A model generated the notes under the pieces. The model was not told where the DNA came from. It saw only the letters and a program-made list of their open reading frames with translations, and did not search any database. Both the position numbers and the translations under genes were made by a program. A stretch of DNA of 64,000 nucleotides. It comes from Blastocatellia bacterium (GTDB taxonomy: Bacteria > Acidobacteriota > Blastocatellia > HR10 > J050). Positions 38,101 to 46,670 of this stretch are shown here, in pieces; within the stretch, counting starts at the first letter, position 1, and every line of letters begins with the position of its first letter. The stretch covers positions 1 to 64,000 of the forward strand of contig JANWZE010000055.1 of assembly GCA_025054955.1 (NCBI GenBank), given 5' to 3'.

Positions 38101-38345
38101 TGTGGCAGCGGCACACCAGCTCCAGAAAACACCGCCGGCAGGTGTATAGCTTAGCTTCGCAGAAGCAGTGGAGCCGTGTATACCATGCCCTTGCTGCGGG
38201 CTGTTGATCCAGCGGTGTGCTACTTATCGGGTCATCAAATCACCCTCATCTGCCCGTTGGCGACATGGACAACAGTAGTTCGCTACAACCCACCATTGCT
38301 TAATTGAGGTCCTCGAAGCGGTGGGACGTGCCTGTGTACAACGAT
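38101..38345. ncRNA. Candidate structured RNA upstream of perR
   Basis: In this gene-free stretch a multi-branched fold can be drawn. The outer stem is 38111-38117 with 38214-38220 (GCACACC/GGTGTGC). A second stem is 38119-38124 with 38169-38174. Hairpins are at 38129-38145, 38154-38166 (GCTTC GCA GAAGC) and 38187-38201. A further stem is 38289-38294 with 38320-38325. All pairs are perfect but short. It does not match a family I know. It could be on either strand, or be chance. Confidence 0.35.
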
Positions 38346-38395
38346 ATGTTGGTCAGAGCGGCTTTCAGTGAAAAGGCAAAAATTTTGTCAGCCGG

Positions 38396-38428
38396 TTGAC
38401 AAGAGAACAAAATTTAGTATTATTCTAA
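38396..38428 (+). promoter_or_regulatory. perR promoter with overlapping PerR/Fur-type box
   Basis: A -35 TTGACA lies at 38396-38401. A -10 TATTAT lies at 38418-38423, with a 16-bp spacer. The -10 is embedded in the palindrome TTAGTATTATTCTAA (38414-38428). Its arms differ at one position and fit the PerR box pattern TTATAATNATTATAA. This predicts that the Fur-family regulator directly downstream represses its own transcription. Confidence 0.75.
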
Positions 38429-38485
38429 CTTCAATTTCCAATGAAGTCACAAGGGAAACAGTCAGAGCACAAGGAAACGACTTCC

Positions 38486-38866
38486 ATGCCAGGACTCACA
38501 CGTCGGCGAGCCGTTATTCTAGAAGTCGTGCAGGCCAGCCATGGACATCTGACGGCGAGCGAGATTTATGAAGCAGCCCGACGAGTGCTGCCCGGCTTGA
38601 GCTATGCAACGGTCTACAACTCGCTCCGCTACCTGAAGCAGAAAGGTTATCTGCGTGAGATCACATTCGGGAATGCCGCTAGTCGGTATGATGCTGATAC
38701 GAAGCGCCATGATCATGCGATCTGTTCGCGCTGTGGCGCGCTCGTAGATTTCGATCTACCTGAGACGCCGGGTTTGATGCGTGCGGCCGCGCGTCGTTCG
38801 CGTTTCAAACCGGAGTCCATTCATCTCACATTGATCGGACTGTGTCCTGAGTGCCGTTCGGATTAG
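38486..38866 (+). CDS. perR: Fur-family peroxide regulator (PerR-like)
   Basis: The 126-residue DNA-binding regulator has a winged helix (HLTASEIYEAARRVLPGLSYATVYNSLRYLKQKGYLREI). It has the metal segment KRHDHAICSRCG and a second CxxC (GLCPECRSD) for structural zinc. PerR is inferred over Fur from the promoter box and the adjacent peroxiredoxin. ATG 38486 follows AAGGA at 38471-38475. The ATG at 38441 lies only ~10 nt after the expected transcription start and has no RBS. Confidence 0.83.
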   Translation: MPGLTRRRAVILEVVQASHGHLTASEIYEAARRVLPGLSYATVYNSLRYLKQKGYLREITFGNAASRYDADTKRHDHAICSRCGALVDFDLPETPGLMRAAARRSRFKPESIHLTLIGLCPECRSD

Positions 38867-38944
38867 CAATTATCTGAAGATCAGATTCGTCGCCTGGAGT
38901 TACGCGGCGACAGGATTTATCAATCTCATTATTAAGGAGGAACT

Positions 38945-39511
38945 ATGTCAGCAGCATTTGAAGCACTTGAATCAGCAATGGTCGGGCAACCGGCCCCAGA
39001 TTTTGAGATGCCTTCAACGAAGAACATCGCAAAGTTGAATGAACCCGTAAGATTGTCCGATTATAGGGGCAAGTGGCTTGTTCTTCTGTTTTATCCATTG
39101 GATTTTACCTTCGTATGCCCGACTGAGTTAACGGCATTCAGCGATCGGTACGCTGAGTTTCAAAGTATCGGCGCTGAGGTCTTGGGCATTTCAACCGATT
39201 CGGTTTATTCGCACCGCGCCTGGCTTCAGACGCCCCGTGACAAGGGAGGCGTTGAGGGACTTCAATATCCGCTCGCGTCTGATCTGACCAAAGAGGTCGC
39301 TCGCAAGTATGGAGTGCTGGTTCCAAACCGGGGTATCGCGCTGCGGGGCTTGTTCGTAATTGATCCGGAGGGCATTTTACGCTACAAGGTTGTTCATGAT
39401 TTGAACATCGGTCGTTCGGTCGAAGAGACGTTGCGAGTCATTCAAGCGTTACAGACCGGCGGTCTGTGCCCAGCCGAGTGGAGACCTGGCCAAGAAACCT
39501 TGAAGGTCTAA
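38945..39511 (+). CDS. Typical 2-Cys peroxiredoxin (AhpC/Prx1 group)
   Basis: The 188-residue thiol peroxidase reduces H2O2 and organic peroxides. The peroxidatic Cys is in DFTFVCPTEL, and the resolving Cys is in GGLCPAEW near the C-terminus. The conserved PLDFTF and the Arg in ALRGLFVID are present. The start follows AAGGAGG. It sits 78 bp after perR and is a likely PerR target. No ahpF is present; the reductant may be the thioredoxin-like protein that follows. Confidence 0.93.
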   Translation: MSAAFEALESAMVGQPAPDFEMPSTKNIAKLNEPVRLSDYRGKWLVLLFYPLDFTFVCPTELTAFSDRYAEFQSIGAEVLGISTDSVYSHRAWLQTPRDKGGVEGLQYPLASDLTKEVARKYGVLVPNRGIALRGLFVIDPEGILRYKVVHDLNIGRSVEETLRVIQALQTGGLCPAEWRPGQETLKV

Positions 39512-39533
39512 ACCGCCAACACAACAGGTGAAC

Positions 39534-39562
39534 AGGCTGCCGAATGTCTCGTTCGGCAGCCT
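39534..39562 (+). terminator. Strong hairpin between peroxiredoxin and thioredoxin-like genes
   Basis: A perfect 11-bp stem (39534-39544 with 39552-39562) encloses a 7-nt loop. There is no T tract. GAGGAG, the likely RBS of the next gene, follows directly. It could weaken read-through, protect the upstream mRNA end, or act as an attenuator. Confidence 0.5.
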
Positions 39563-39577
39563 GAGGAGATCATTCGT

Positions 39578-40054
39578 ATGCCAATGAGGATTGGAACGCC
39601 TATACCGCCGTTGGATGGAGCAACTGAGTGGGTCAATGGCACGGTTGCCGATGCCATCGCGCAGGCTAGTGGTCACATTACGCTGGTGCATTTTTGGTCC
39701 ATCAGTTGTGGTATTTGCAAAGAACACCTGCCGCGTGTAGCAGAATGGCGAGACCGATACCACGATCAAGGTTTTCGTGTCATTGCCGTTCACATGCCAA
39801 GGTATCCGGCGGATACAGATGTCACGGCTGTGCAGCAGGCCATCATCGAGTATGGAATCACGCAGGTGTGTGCGATTGATAATCTGCATAAGCTGCGCGA
39901 CGCATTTCAAAACGATCAGGGCTTTGTCCCCGCTTATTACCTCTTCGACAGCGAAGGGAAACTCCGAAGCTTTGCCGCAGGTGAGCGTGGCCTGGACCTC
40001 GTTGCGGCTGCATTGAATCGGCTGCTGTCGGCGACGCAAAAAGCTGGAACATAA
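39578..40054 (+). CDS. Thioredoxin-like protein (TlpA/ResA type)
   Basis: The 158-residue protein has a thioredoxin fold. The active site in VHFWSISCGICKEHLPRV is a CxxC (CGIC). No signal peptide is seen, so it is probably cytoplasmic. Later segments GFRVIAVHMPRYPADTD and FVPAYYLFDSEGKLR fit the TlpA family with a cis-Pro-like position (VPAYY). Position and function suggest that it reduces the upstream peroxiredoxin or the nearby AhpD-like protein; this is inference. Confidence 0.82.
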   Translation: MPMRIGTPIPPLDGATEWVNGTVADAIAQASGHITLVHFWSISCGICKEHLPRVAEWRDRYHDQGFRVIAVHMPRYPADTDVTAVQQAIIEYGITQVCAIDNLHKLRDAFQNDQGFVPAYYLFDSEGKLRSFAAGERGLDLVAAALNRLLSATQKAGT

Positions 40055-40198
40055 CTGACGAAGAAAGTTATATCGCGTTGGGTGAATGAGGCGGCCGCTG
40101 ATGCAGTGATGCCTCAATGAGCTCGCGCGTTTGCATGGCGCACGGGCGAAGGGCCGCGGGGTGAGACTTACGGCATCATGATTCAATTTACCCGCCGG

Positions 40199-41062
40199 TC
40201 ATGGCGCGGCAAAATTGTTGATCAGCCTTTGACGACACCAGAGATATGAAACGAGTGGCTTGGCTGGGGACGGCGCTGAGTGAGCTATTTCAGTGCTGCT
40301 CCGATGGAGTTGGCTCAAGTCTTTGGGGATGACGATGCCGCGCATCAGTCGCAGGATAATGCGCTTGCGCCGTTGAACGCGGCGTGGATTGGTGGCTGGA
40401 TTATATTTGCCACGCGGACTTGGAATGATGGCTGAAAGGAAAGCAGCCTGGTCGGGTGTGAGTGAGGCTGCCGATGTATTGAAGTAATGCCGCGCCGCAG
40501 CTTCAGCGCCATACACGCCGTCGCCCCATTCGATCACGTTGAGATAAATTTCCAGAATGCGTCGTTTGCTCAGGATGTTTTCCATCTCCCACGTGATCAA
40601 CGCTTCGTGTGCCTTGCGTAGCGGCGTTTTGGCGGTGGAGAGAAAAAGGTTTTTTGCCAGTTGTTGTGTGACTGTTGACGCGCCTCGACGAAATTCACCG
40701 GCCTCTATGTTTTCGTCTATAGCCTTTTGTATCTCCACCCAGTCGAATCCTTGATGCTCGAAGAAGCGGGAATCTTCTCCGGCCAGCACGGCTCGCACCA
40801 GATGCGGCGAGATGCGTTCATAGGGAACCCACGTTTGTCGTCGCACTGGCGTTTGACCGCGGGCGCGCGCTTCATCTTCGCGTTGCCGCATCAGCGCCGT
40901 GACGGTTGGATTGTGCGTTTGGTACCACAGGATGCGCAGGACAATCGAGCCGTGGTAGAGCAGGATGGCGACGAGAGCGGTGATGAAAATTCGCTTAACC
41001 CATCGGCCCCAGCCGGCGCGGGATGGAGGCGCTGTAGGTTGTGGTGGAGAGACCCGTGTCAC
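40199..41062 (-). CDS. mtgA: Monofunctional peptidoglycan glycosyltransferase
   Basis: The 287-residue protein has one N-terminal membrane helix (IFITALVAILLYHGSIVLRIL) and a GT51 domain. Motif 1 is LAGEDSRFFEHQGFDW (catalytic Glu). RRGASTVTQQLAKNLFLS, KRRILEIYLNVIEWGDGVYGAEAAARHYF and the late SPRGKYNP follow. It polymerises lipid II glycan chains. No transpeptidase domain is present. GTG 41062 is the start. It follows the isochorismatase gene by 9 bp. Confidence 0.92.
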   Translation of the reverse strand: MTRVSPPQPTAPPSRAGWGRWVKRIFITALVAILLYHGSIVLRILWYQTHNPTVTALMRQREDEARARGQTPVRRQTWVPYERISPHLVRAVLAGEDSRFFEHQGFDWVEIQKAIDENIEAGEFRRGASTVTQQLAKNLFLSTAKTPLRKAHEALITWEMENILSKRRILEIYLNVIEWGDGVYGAEAAARHYFNTSAASLTPDQAAFLSAIIPSPRGKYNPATNPRRVQRRKRIILRLMRGIVIPKDLSQLHRSSTEIAHSAPSPAKPLVSYLWCRQRLINNFAAP

Positions 41063-41071
41063 GGTGAGCGT

Positions 41072-41611
41072 TTACTTAATGATTTGAATGATTTGCTTGA
41101 ATGCCGAGCCGTCGGCAACTTTCAACAACTCAAACAGAGCCATCTCGGTGCTCGTCAAGGTCGCGCCGGCCTGTTTGATTCGCTCAATGCCGAGGGCGCG
41201 ATTGTCGGCTGTGCGTGATGAGACCGCATCGGTCAGCAGGTGCACTGCGTAGCCAGCGGCCAGCAAATCCAACGCCGTTTGATAAACGCAAACATGGGCC
41301 TCGATGCCGGCGAGCAACAATTGATGACGACCGAGCGCGCTGAGAGCTGCATTGAACTCTTCATTGCCCGCGCAACTGAACGTCTTTTTGCGGATTGGCC
41401 GGAACTCGTCGAACAGGGCAACCAGCTCTGGCGCTGTCGCGCCGAGTTTTTCCGGGAGCTGTTCAGTCACAAGGATCGGAAGACCTAAAACCTGCGCGCC
41501 ACGGATCAACTTTTGCAGGTTGTCAAACAGGCGATCACTCTGATACACGAGTCGAGCAAGTTTGCCTTGAACGTCAACAATGATGAGGGCTACATGGTCA
41601 ACTGTCAGCAT
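41072..41611 (-). CDS. Isochorismatase-like cysteine hydrolase
   Basis: The 179-residue protein has the family triad: Asp in LIIVDVQGKLA, Lys in RPIRKKTFSCAG and Cys in AGIEAHVCVYQTA. The sequence is closest to YcaC-type hydrolases of unknown substrate. It is divergent from the AhpD-like selenoprotein gene, with 98 bp between the start codons, and upstream of mtgA in one operon. Confidence 0.87.
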   Translation of the reverse strand: MLTVDHVALIIVDVQGKLARLVYQSDRLFDNLQKLIRGAQVLGLPILVTEQLPEKLGATAPELVALFDEFRPIRKKTFSCAGNEEFNAALSALGRHQLLLAGIEAHVCVYQTALDLLAAGYAVHLLTDAVSSRTADNRALGIERIKQAGATLTSTEMALFELLKVADGSAFKQIIQIIK

Positions 41612-41709
41612 AGTGGCCTTACTCCTGCGTCAATGAGAATGAAGCAGTATTGTACACGAAGCCCGACTGGCTTGACAGTCCGTCGTCCGCAGCGACACAA
41701 TGCCGGCGT

Positions 41710-42267
41710 ATGGCCTGGATCAAAGTCATTCCACCAGACGAAGCCACCGGCACGCTTAAGCAACAGTACGATGCTGCTATCAAGCGAGCAGGCCGCGTGT
41801 TCAATGTGGTCAGCGTTCAAAGTCTCAATCCACACGCCTTAGAAGCCTCGATGCGCCTCTATCTGACGTTGATGTTTGGTCCGTCCGGCCTGTCGCGCGC
41901 GCAGCGAGAGATGATCGCTGTGGTCGTTTCAAAAACGAACGAGTGTTTCTACTGAGTTGAAGCGCACGGAGAGGATCTCCGTCAGGCGACAGGTGATGAT
42001 GAATTGGTCCAGCAGATTAAGTCCGACTACCGTCAGGCCAAGCTGGATGCACGCACGCGCGCCTTACTTGATTATGCTGTGGCTGTGACCCGCGATGTGC
42101 ATCAGGTCAGTCGCGCGACGATTGACGGTTTGCGAGCGCACGGACTGACTGACGAAGAGATACTGGATGCCACGCAAATCATCGGGCTGTTCAACTACTA
42201 CAATCGTTTGGTTGATGCGCTTGGCGTCGAGCCGGAAGATTTCATGGCTGAGTCAGTGGGACAGTGA
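41710..42267 (+). CDS. AhpD-like peroxidase-related selenoprotein (in-frame TGA = Sec82)
   Basis: Read with TGA 41953-41955 as selenocysteine, this is a complete 185-residue carboxymuconolactone-decarboxylase/AhpD-fold protein. Homology is continuous across the TGA: LSRAQREMIAVVV, then NECFYU, VEAHGEDLR, and the C-terminal IIGLFNYYNRLVDALGVEP. The active site Glu67-Cys79-Sec82-His86 has the same spacing (12, 3, 4) as Glu118-Cys130-Cys133-His137 of mycobacterial AhpD. The Cys-to-Sec swap thus falls exactly on the second Cys of CxxC. A SECIS-like hairpin follows the TGA. There are no other in-frame stops or shifts. ATG 41710 has a weak RBS; a TTG at 41650 is possible. It probably reduces peroxides with thioredoxin-type help. 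Confidence 0.85.
41953..41982 (+). promoter_or_regulatory. Bacterial SECIS-like hairpin after the Sec TGA
   Basis: TGA at 41953-41955 is followed by a perfect 7-bp stem, ACGGAGA (41966-41972) with TCTCCGT (41976-41982), closed by the loop GGA. The apical loop begins 17 nt after the TGA. It has G at the first positions, within the usual bacterial SECIS rules (about 16-37 nt, G in the first two loop bases). Such hairpins bind SelB and direct selenocysteine insertion. Confidence 0.75.
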
Positions 42268-42303
42268 GGATTCCGGCGAGCCTGCTAATGCGCCTTCGAC
42301 ATG

Positions 42304-43482
42304 TCACGCAGTGATGGGCTGGGTAGCCGACGGATGTTTGAGGCTCAACAGAAACGCCACGAACGCGAATCCGGCGGCAGTGATGAACGGCCATTGAAAG
42401 CCGATATCGAACATCAGGCCGCCCCAGATCGGGCCGAGCACGCGGGCCAGACTCGATAATGATTGATTGACTCCCAAAATACTGCCTTGTTCGTCAGCGC
42501 CTACAGATTGGGACAGTAGGCTTGTGATCGAAGGGGTGCTGACGCCCTGGCCGAATGAGAGAACGACCAGGTCGAGCGCCAGCATCCAGAAGTTCGTGCA
42601 ATAAGGTAACACGCAAAGTCCAATGGCCGATACCAACGTGCCGGCCTTAATCAGCGTGCGCTCGCCTAGCCTGCTGACCAACGGACGAATGAGGCCGCCT
42701 TGCACAATAGCCATCAGCACGCCCATGTAGGCGAAAATGTATCCTGTCTGAGCTTCCGTGTAACCGTAGCGCACTTTGCTGAGCAGCGCGAACGTGGCCT
42801 CGACATTGGCCAGCGCGAAGGTAGCGATGAAGAAGAGCATCAGTAGCACGCCGACAATGGGACGAGCGAGCGATTGCTGCATCTTCGACCAGCTTATTTC
42901 GCGTCGAGAGACTTGGCCGTGCAATGGGCCTTTGAGTGATTCAGGCAGGATGAAGTAGGTGAGCACCAGGTCTACAAAGCAAATGCCGGCAGCCACCAGT
43001 CCAGGCACGCGGTAACCCCATTGACTCAAGAATCCGCCAATAGCCGGGCCGAAGATGAATCCAAGACCGAAGGCAGCGCCGATCAAGCCCATGCCTTTGG
43101 CGCGATTCTCCGCAGTTGTACAGTCAGCGATGTAGGCTTGAGCTGTCGGGATGTTGGCGGCGCCGATGCCAGCCAGTGTGCGTGAGAGAAACAACACGGA
43201 GAAATTTTGAGCGAAAGCGAAGATCAGATACGAGAGCGTTGATCCAAGCAAGCTCAGCAAGATGATCGGTCGGCGACCGACGCGATCGGACAGACGGCCC
43301 CAAATCGGCGCAAAGATGAACTGCATCAGTGAATAGATTGCAACCAGTAGTCCGATCTGCCATTCGCCGGCGTTGAACGGCTCTTGATGGGCAAAGTAGG
43401 GCAACAGCGGCAACACGATGCCGAAGCCGAGCAAATCAATGAAGACCGTTAAAAAGATCAACGCAAGGGGTGATTTTTTCAT
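42304..43482 (-). CDS. MFS transporter, TetA/multidrug type
   Basis: The 392-residue protein has about 12 membrane helices and begins KKSPLALIFLTVFIDLLGFGIVLPLLPYFA. The loop 2-3 motif is GRLSDRVGRRPIILLSL (MFS motif A). SRTLAGIGAANIPTAQAYIADCT is typical of TetA(A)-like drug/H+ antiporters. The substrate is unknown. ATG 43482 begins the first helix without a strong RBS; the frame runs 34 codons further upstream. It converges with the selenoprotein gene. Confidence 0.88.
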   Translation of the reverse strand: MKKSPLALIFLTVFIDLLGFGIVLPLLPYFAHQEPFNAGEWQIGLLVAIYSLMQFIFAPIWGRLSDRVGRRPIILLSLLGSTLSYLIFAFAQNFSVLFLSRTLAGIGAANIPTAQAYIADCTTAENRAKGMGLIGAAFGLGFIFGPAIGGFLSQWGYRVPGLVAAGICFVDLVLTYFILPESLKGPLHGQVSRREISWSKMQQSLARPIVGVLLMLFFIATFALANVEATFALLSKVRYGYTEAQTGYIFAYMGVLMAIVQGGLIRPLVSRLGERTLIKAGTLVSAIGLCVLPYCTNFWMLALDLVVLSFGQGVSTPSITSLLSQSVGADEQGSILGVNQSLSSLARVLGPIWGGLMFDIGFQWPFITAAGFAFVAFLLSLKHPSATQPITA

Positions 43483-44353
43483 AGTAGTTTTCAGATGGCG
43501 CGCAATGATACAACGAGCGTTGTCATTTGTCATTGGCCGCTGGCGCGACAAGTTCGCATTTGCCGGCGAGCTGTGAGCGACCATGTGGCGCTAGAGACGT
43601 GCATCAGCAGTGATGTCTGAGGACCACAGACGAAGCGCCTTGCCGATTAGGAGGCGTTGTGTGTGTCGCCGGTAGCGACGCGGAATCGTCCTTATACTCC
43701 ACGCACGTCACACGCAATGAAAGGACTCACACGGAGACACGGAGAGCAGGGAGAGGCTCAGTTGGCGGTCTTTGTGTTCTTAGTGTCTGCGTGAGGAAAT
43801 TTTTCACAGGAACCGCTTATATGCTGAGGCACGCCACGAACCACGAAAATGTTGTTTCAAGGGAATCGCCCATGAACTTACGTTCGCCACGAAGCATGAA
43901 AATGGCGCACAGGCGGGAATGCCTGTGCTACTTTTTGAGAGGAGCATGCGTTTTGGAGTGCGGCGGCAAGCCTGCAGGCGCGACGCCGCTTTGGCCTGGT
44001 GCGTCGTGTCGGGACAGAAAGCGCCGTCGGCGCTTCGCTCTGCCGGCGCACTTAAGATAAAGTCAGGAATCGCCCATGGGCTTACCCTCGCCACGAGGCA
44101 TGAAAATGGCGCATAGGCAGGAATGCCTGTGCTACTTTTTCAGAAGAGATGGAAATTCTCAGTCACGAATGAGCCCTTGGCTTGCTCGTCCTGCCGCTGC
44201 CTCAAAAGCTCACACGGAAACGAGACCCGAGTTCAGCGACCGCATCACAATAGATTTTTCTGTGTTCCTGGTGGCGAGCTGGTGTTGCTGTCGCCTTGTC
44301 TTGACACTGATGGCCAATTGGCCTATCAATTGCCTTCATTCTGGAGCCGAACT
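43483..44353. repeat. Long intergenic repeat cluster before feoB
   Basis: No gene is supported in these 870 bp. 43953-44055 is a foldback element related to 27951-28055. REP-like copies (GCGCACAGGCGGGAATGCCT) lie at about 43908-43936 and 44112-44140. Phrases such as GAATCGCCCATGAACTTACG (~43862) and AGGAATCGCCCATGGGCTTA (~44064) recur. A CACGGAGACACGGAGAGCAG low-complexity stretch lies near 43731. The feoB promoter must be close to 44300. Confidence 0.6.
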
Positions 44354-46624
44354 ATGGTTGAGGTAACCAAGAGAAAAAAGTTGATGCTGGTCGGCAATCC
44401 CAACGTGGGGAAGTCGGTGATTTTTCGCTGGCTGACCAAGCGTTATGCGATGGTCTCCAATTACCCGGGCACCACGGTGGAAATTGCACGCGGCCAGATG
44501 CGGCTGGGCAGCGTTGAGTACGAGGTCATTGACACGCCGGGCATCAACAGCTTGGTGCCGCAATCGGAAGATGAGCGCGTGACCTGCGAAATGCTGCTGC
44601 GGGAAAAACCCGACGTCATCGTGCAGGTAGCTGACGCCAAGAATCTGCGGCGAACGTTGCTGGTGACATGGCAGCTCTGTGACTTGGGCGTGCCATTGGT
44701 GCTGGTTTTGAATCTGGCCGACGAAGCGCAAGAGCGGGGGATTGAGATTGACGCTCCCGGCCTGGCCGAGCTTTTTCAGATTCCCGTGGTGGAGACGGTC
44801 GCCACTTACGGTCATGGCCTCCGTCACCTTCTACAAGCCATTCAGAAGGCCAGCGTCCCGCGCAAGCCGCTTGAGCACGGGCCATGTCTGACAGAGGCTC
44901 GAAAGGCATTGGGTGAGCGAGCCGGCCTGCCGCTGGAACTGGCTATCGAGTGGCTGGAAACTGGCGACGCTGGTTTTGCCCGCGAGGTGCAGCGACACTT
45001 AGGCTCGACGCGAACGCACTGTTTGCAAGCTGCGCTTCAGTGTCATCAGAGCGTTTGCCATCGCCCGTTATACAAAGAACTCACGCATCGCCGTGAACAG
45101 TTTCTGAATCAGGCTGTAACCGCCTTCAAGCGTAACCAGCAACGACCGCTCCCGGAAGAAACGGCTGCCGCCGGCACGCGAATCTGGTTGGCGCTTTTAT
45201 GTGTTGGGTTGGTCGTGTTGGCTTGGGGGGAAATAGGCGGTCTGTTGGGTGTGCCGACGCCGGAGCGCTTGACCCGAGACTGGTTGCTTACGCCGGCGTC
45301 CACGTTCGCCGAAGCGCTGCTATCGGCTCAGCCTCTGCGGTGGATTCACGCGCTGTTATTTGGCATGGCTGGCCAAGGTCCTGCTGGATATGGCCTCGTG
45401 CCGGAATTGATTCATCTGTTGTGGCTGGTGGCGCCCGTGGTGGTGCCGGTGGGCGTGTTGATGCGCCGGAGCCGCAGGTTTACCACCACCCTTGGTCTGC
45501 TGACCCGGCAGGCCTCCACCGGCATTCCTATTCTGCTCGTTGTGTTGCTTTTGGTCTACGAATTCGTGGGCTATACGGGCGCGCAGACGTTGGTCGGCTT
45601 GCTGGAAGATGTAGTCTTCGGAACGTATCTGGTGCCCTGGATGCAAGCGCTGATTCCGCCAGGCTTCTTTTATGACCTGCTGGTTGGGCCCTATGGGCTG
45701 ATCTCCATGGGGCTGACTTACGCCATCGCCATTGTGCTGCCGGTGGTCGGCACGTTCTTCATCGCGTTTGGACTGTTGGAAGATAGCGGCTACCTGCCCC
45801 GGCTGGCAGTTCTGTCGGATCGGTTACTGCGGCTGATGGGAATGAACGGCAAAGCTGTTCTGCCGATGGTGCTTGGCCTGGGCTGCGATACGATGGCCAC
45901 CATGACGACGCGCATTCTGAATACGCCCAAGGAACGCTTGATCGCCACGCTGCTGCTGGCGTTGGGCGTTCCCTGCTCCGCGCAGTTGGGCGTTATACTG
46001 GGCCTAGCAGCAGGGTTCTCGGCGCAGGTGACCTTGATGGTGTTGTTGATTGTTGCTTCCCAACTGGTGCTGGTGGGCTACCTATCAGCTCGGTTGATTC
46101 GTGGCTCGCGGGGTGATTTCATCTTCGAGATTCCGCCGATCCGTGTGCCGCTATTGAGGAACGTGATGTTGAAGACGGGGTATCGGCTGAAGTGGTTTTT
46201 AGGAGAAGTCGTCCCGCTCTTTCTGTGGGCGACGCTGGCGCTCTTCATCCTGGATCAGGTGAAGCTGGGCACCCAAAGCGGTCTTCAGTGGATGGAGGAG
46301 GGGTTGCGGCCGATCGTGGTGGGATGGCTCCACCTTCCAGTGGAAACGGCGCAGACGTTCGTCATGGGCTTTTTGCGCCGTGACTATGGCGCTGCTGGAT
46401 TGTTTGATCTAGCGCGCGACGGTGGATTGACGGCGCAACAGGCGGTCGTCAGCCTCACAGTCATCACGCTGTTCGTTCCCTGCTTGGCCAATTTCCTAGT
46501 CATCATCAAAGAGCAAGGTTGGAAGCGCGCCTTGGCCATCGTCGGATTCATCACCCCGTTCGCGCTGGCTGTGGGCGGCGTCGTCAGTTGGGTATTGCGA
46601 ACTTTCAAGCTCTTGGCCTCATGA
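44354..46624 (+). CDS. feoB: Ferrous iron transporter FeoB
   Basis: The 756-residue membrane protein imports Fe2+. The N-terminal G domain has GNPNVGKSVIFRWLT, YPGTTVE, DTPG and NLAD. After a helical linker come two Gate regions, with conserved Cys in GLGCDTMATMTTRIL and VPCSAQLGVILG, among about ten membrane helices. ATG 44354 is chosen over a 77-codon upstream extension that reads through repeats. No separate feoA precedes it; a DtxR-FeoA fusion follows 46 bp downstream. Confidence 0.92.
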   Translation: MVEVTKRKKLMLVGNPNVGKSVIFRWLTKRYAMVSNYPGTTVEIARGQMRLGSVEYEVIDTPGINSLVPQSEDERVTCEMLLREKPDVIVQVADAKNLRRTLLVTWQLCDLGVPLVLVLNLADEAQERGIEIDAPGLAELFQIPVVETVATYGHGLRHLLQAIQKASVPRKPLEHGPCLTEARKALGERAGLPLELAIEWLETGDAGFAREVQRHLGSTRTHCLQAALQCHQSVCHRPLYKELTHRREQFLNQAVTAFKRNQQRPLPEETAAAGTRIWLALLCVGLVVLAWGEIGGLLGVPTPERLTRDWLLTPASTFAEALLSAQPLRWIHALLFGMAGQGPAGYGLVPELIHLLWLVAPVVVPVGVLMRRSRRFTTTLGLLTRQASTGIPILLVVLLLVYEFVGYTGAQTLVGLLEDVVFGTYLVPWMQALIPPGFFYDLLVGPYGLISMGLTYAIAIVLPVVGTFFIAFGLLEDSGYLPRLAVLSDRLLRLMGMNGKAVLPMVLGLGCDTMATMTTRILNTPKERLIATLLLALGVPCSAQLGVILGLAAGFSAQVTLMVLLIVASQLVLVGYLSARLIRGSRGDFIFEIPPIRVPLLRNVMLKTGYRLKWFLGEVVPLFLWATLALFILDQVKLGTQSGLQWMEEGLRPIVVGWLHLPVETAQTFVMGFLRRDYGAAGLFDLARDGGLTAQQAVVSLTVITLFVPCLANFLVIIKEQGWKRALAIVGFITPFALAVGGVVSWVLRTFKLLAS

Positions 46625-46670
46625 AGGACCAATGGAATCGTCATTGATAAAGCAGAGGAAGGCACAAGTT

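Noticed and set aside
41710-42267. AhpD-like gene as a pseudogene with a nonsense mutation
   Set aside because: There is a single stop, it is TGA, it lies exactly on the catalytic Cys, a SECIS-like hairpin follows, and the downstream half is intact.
44123-44353. 77-residue N-terminal extension of FeoB
   Set aside because: It reads through dispersed repeats and is not part of the FeoB family.
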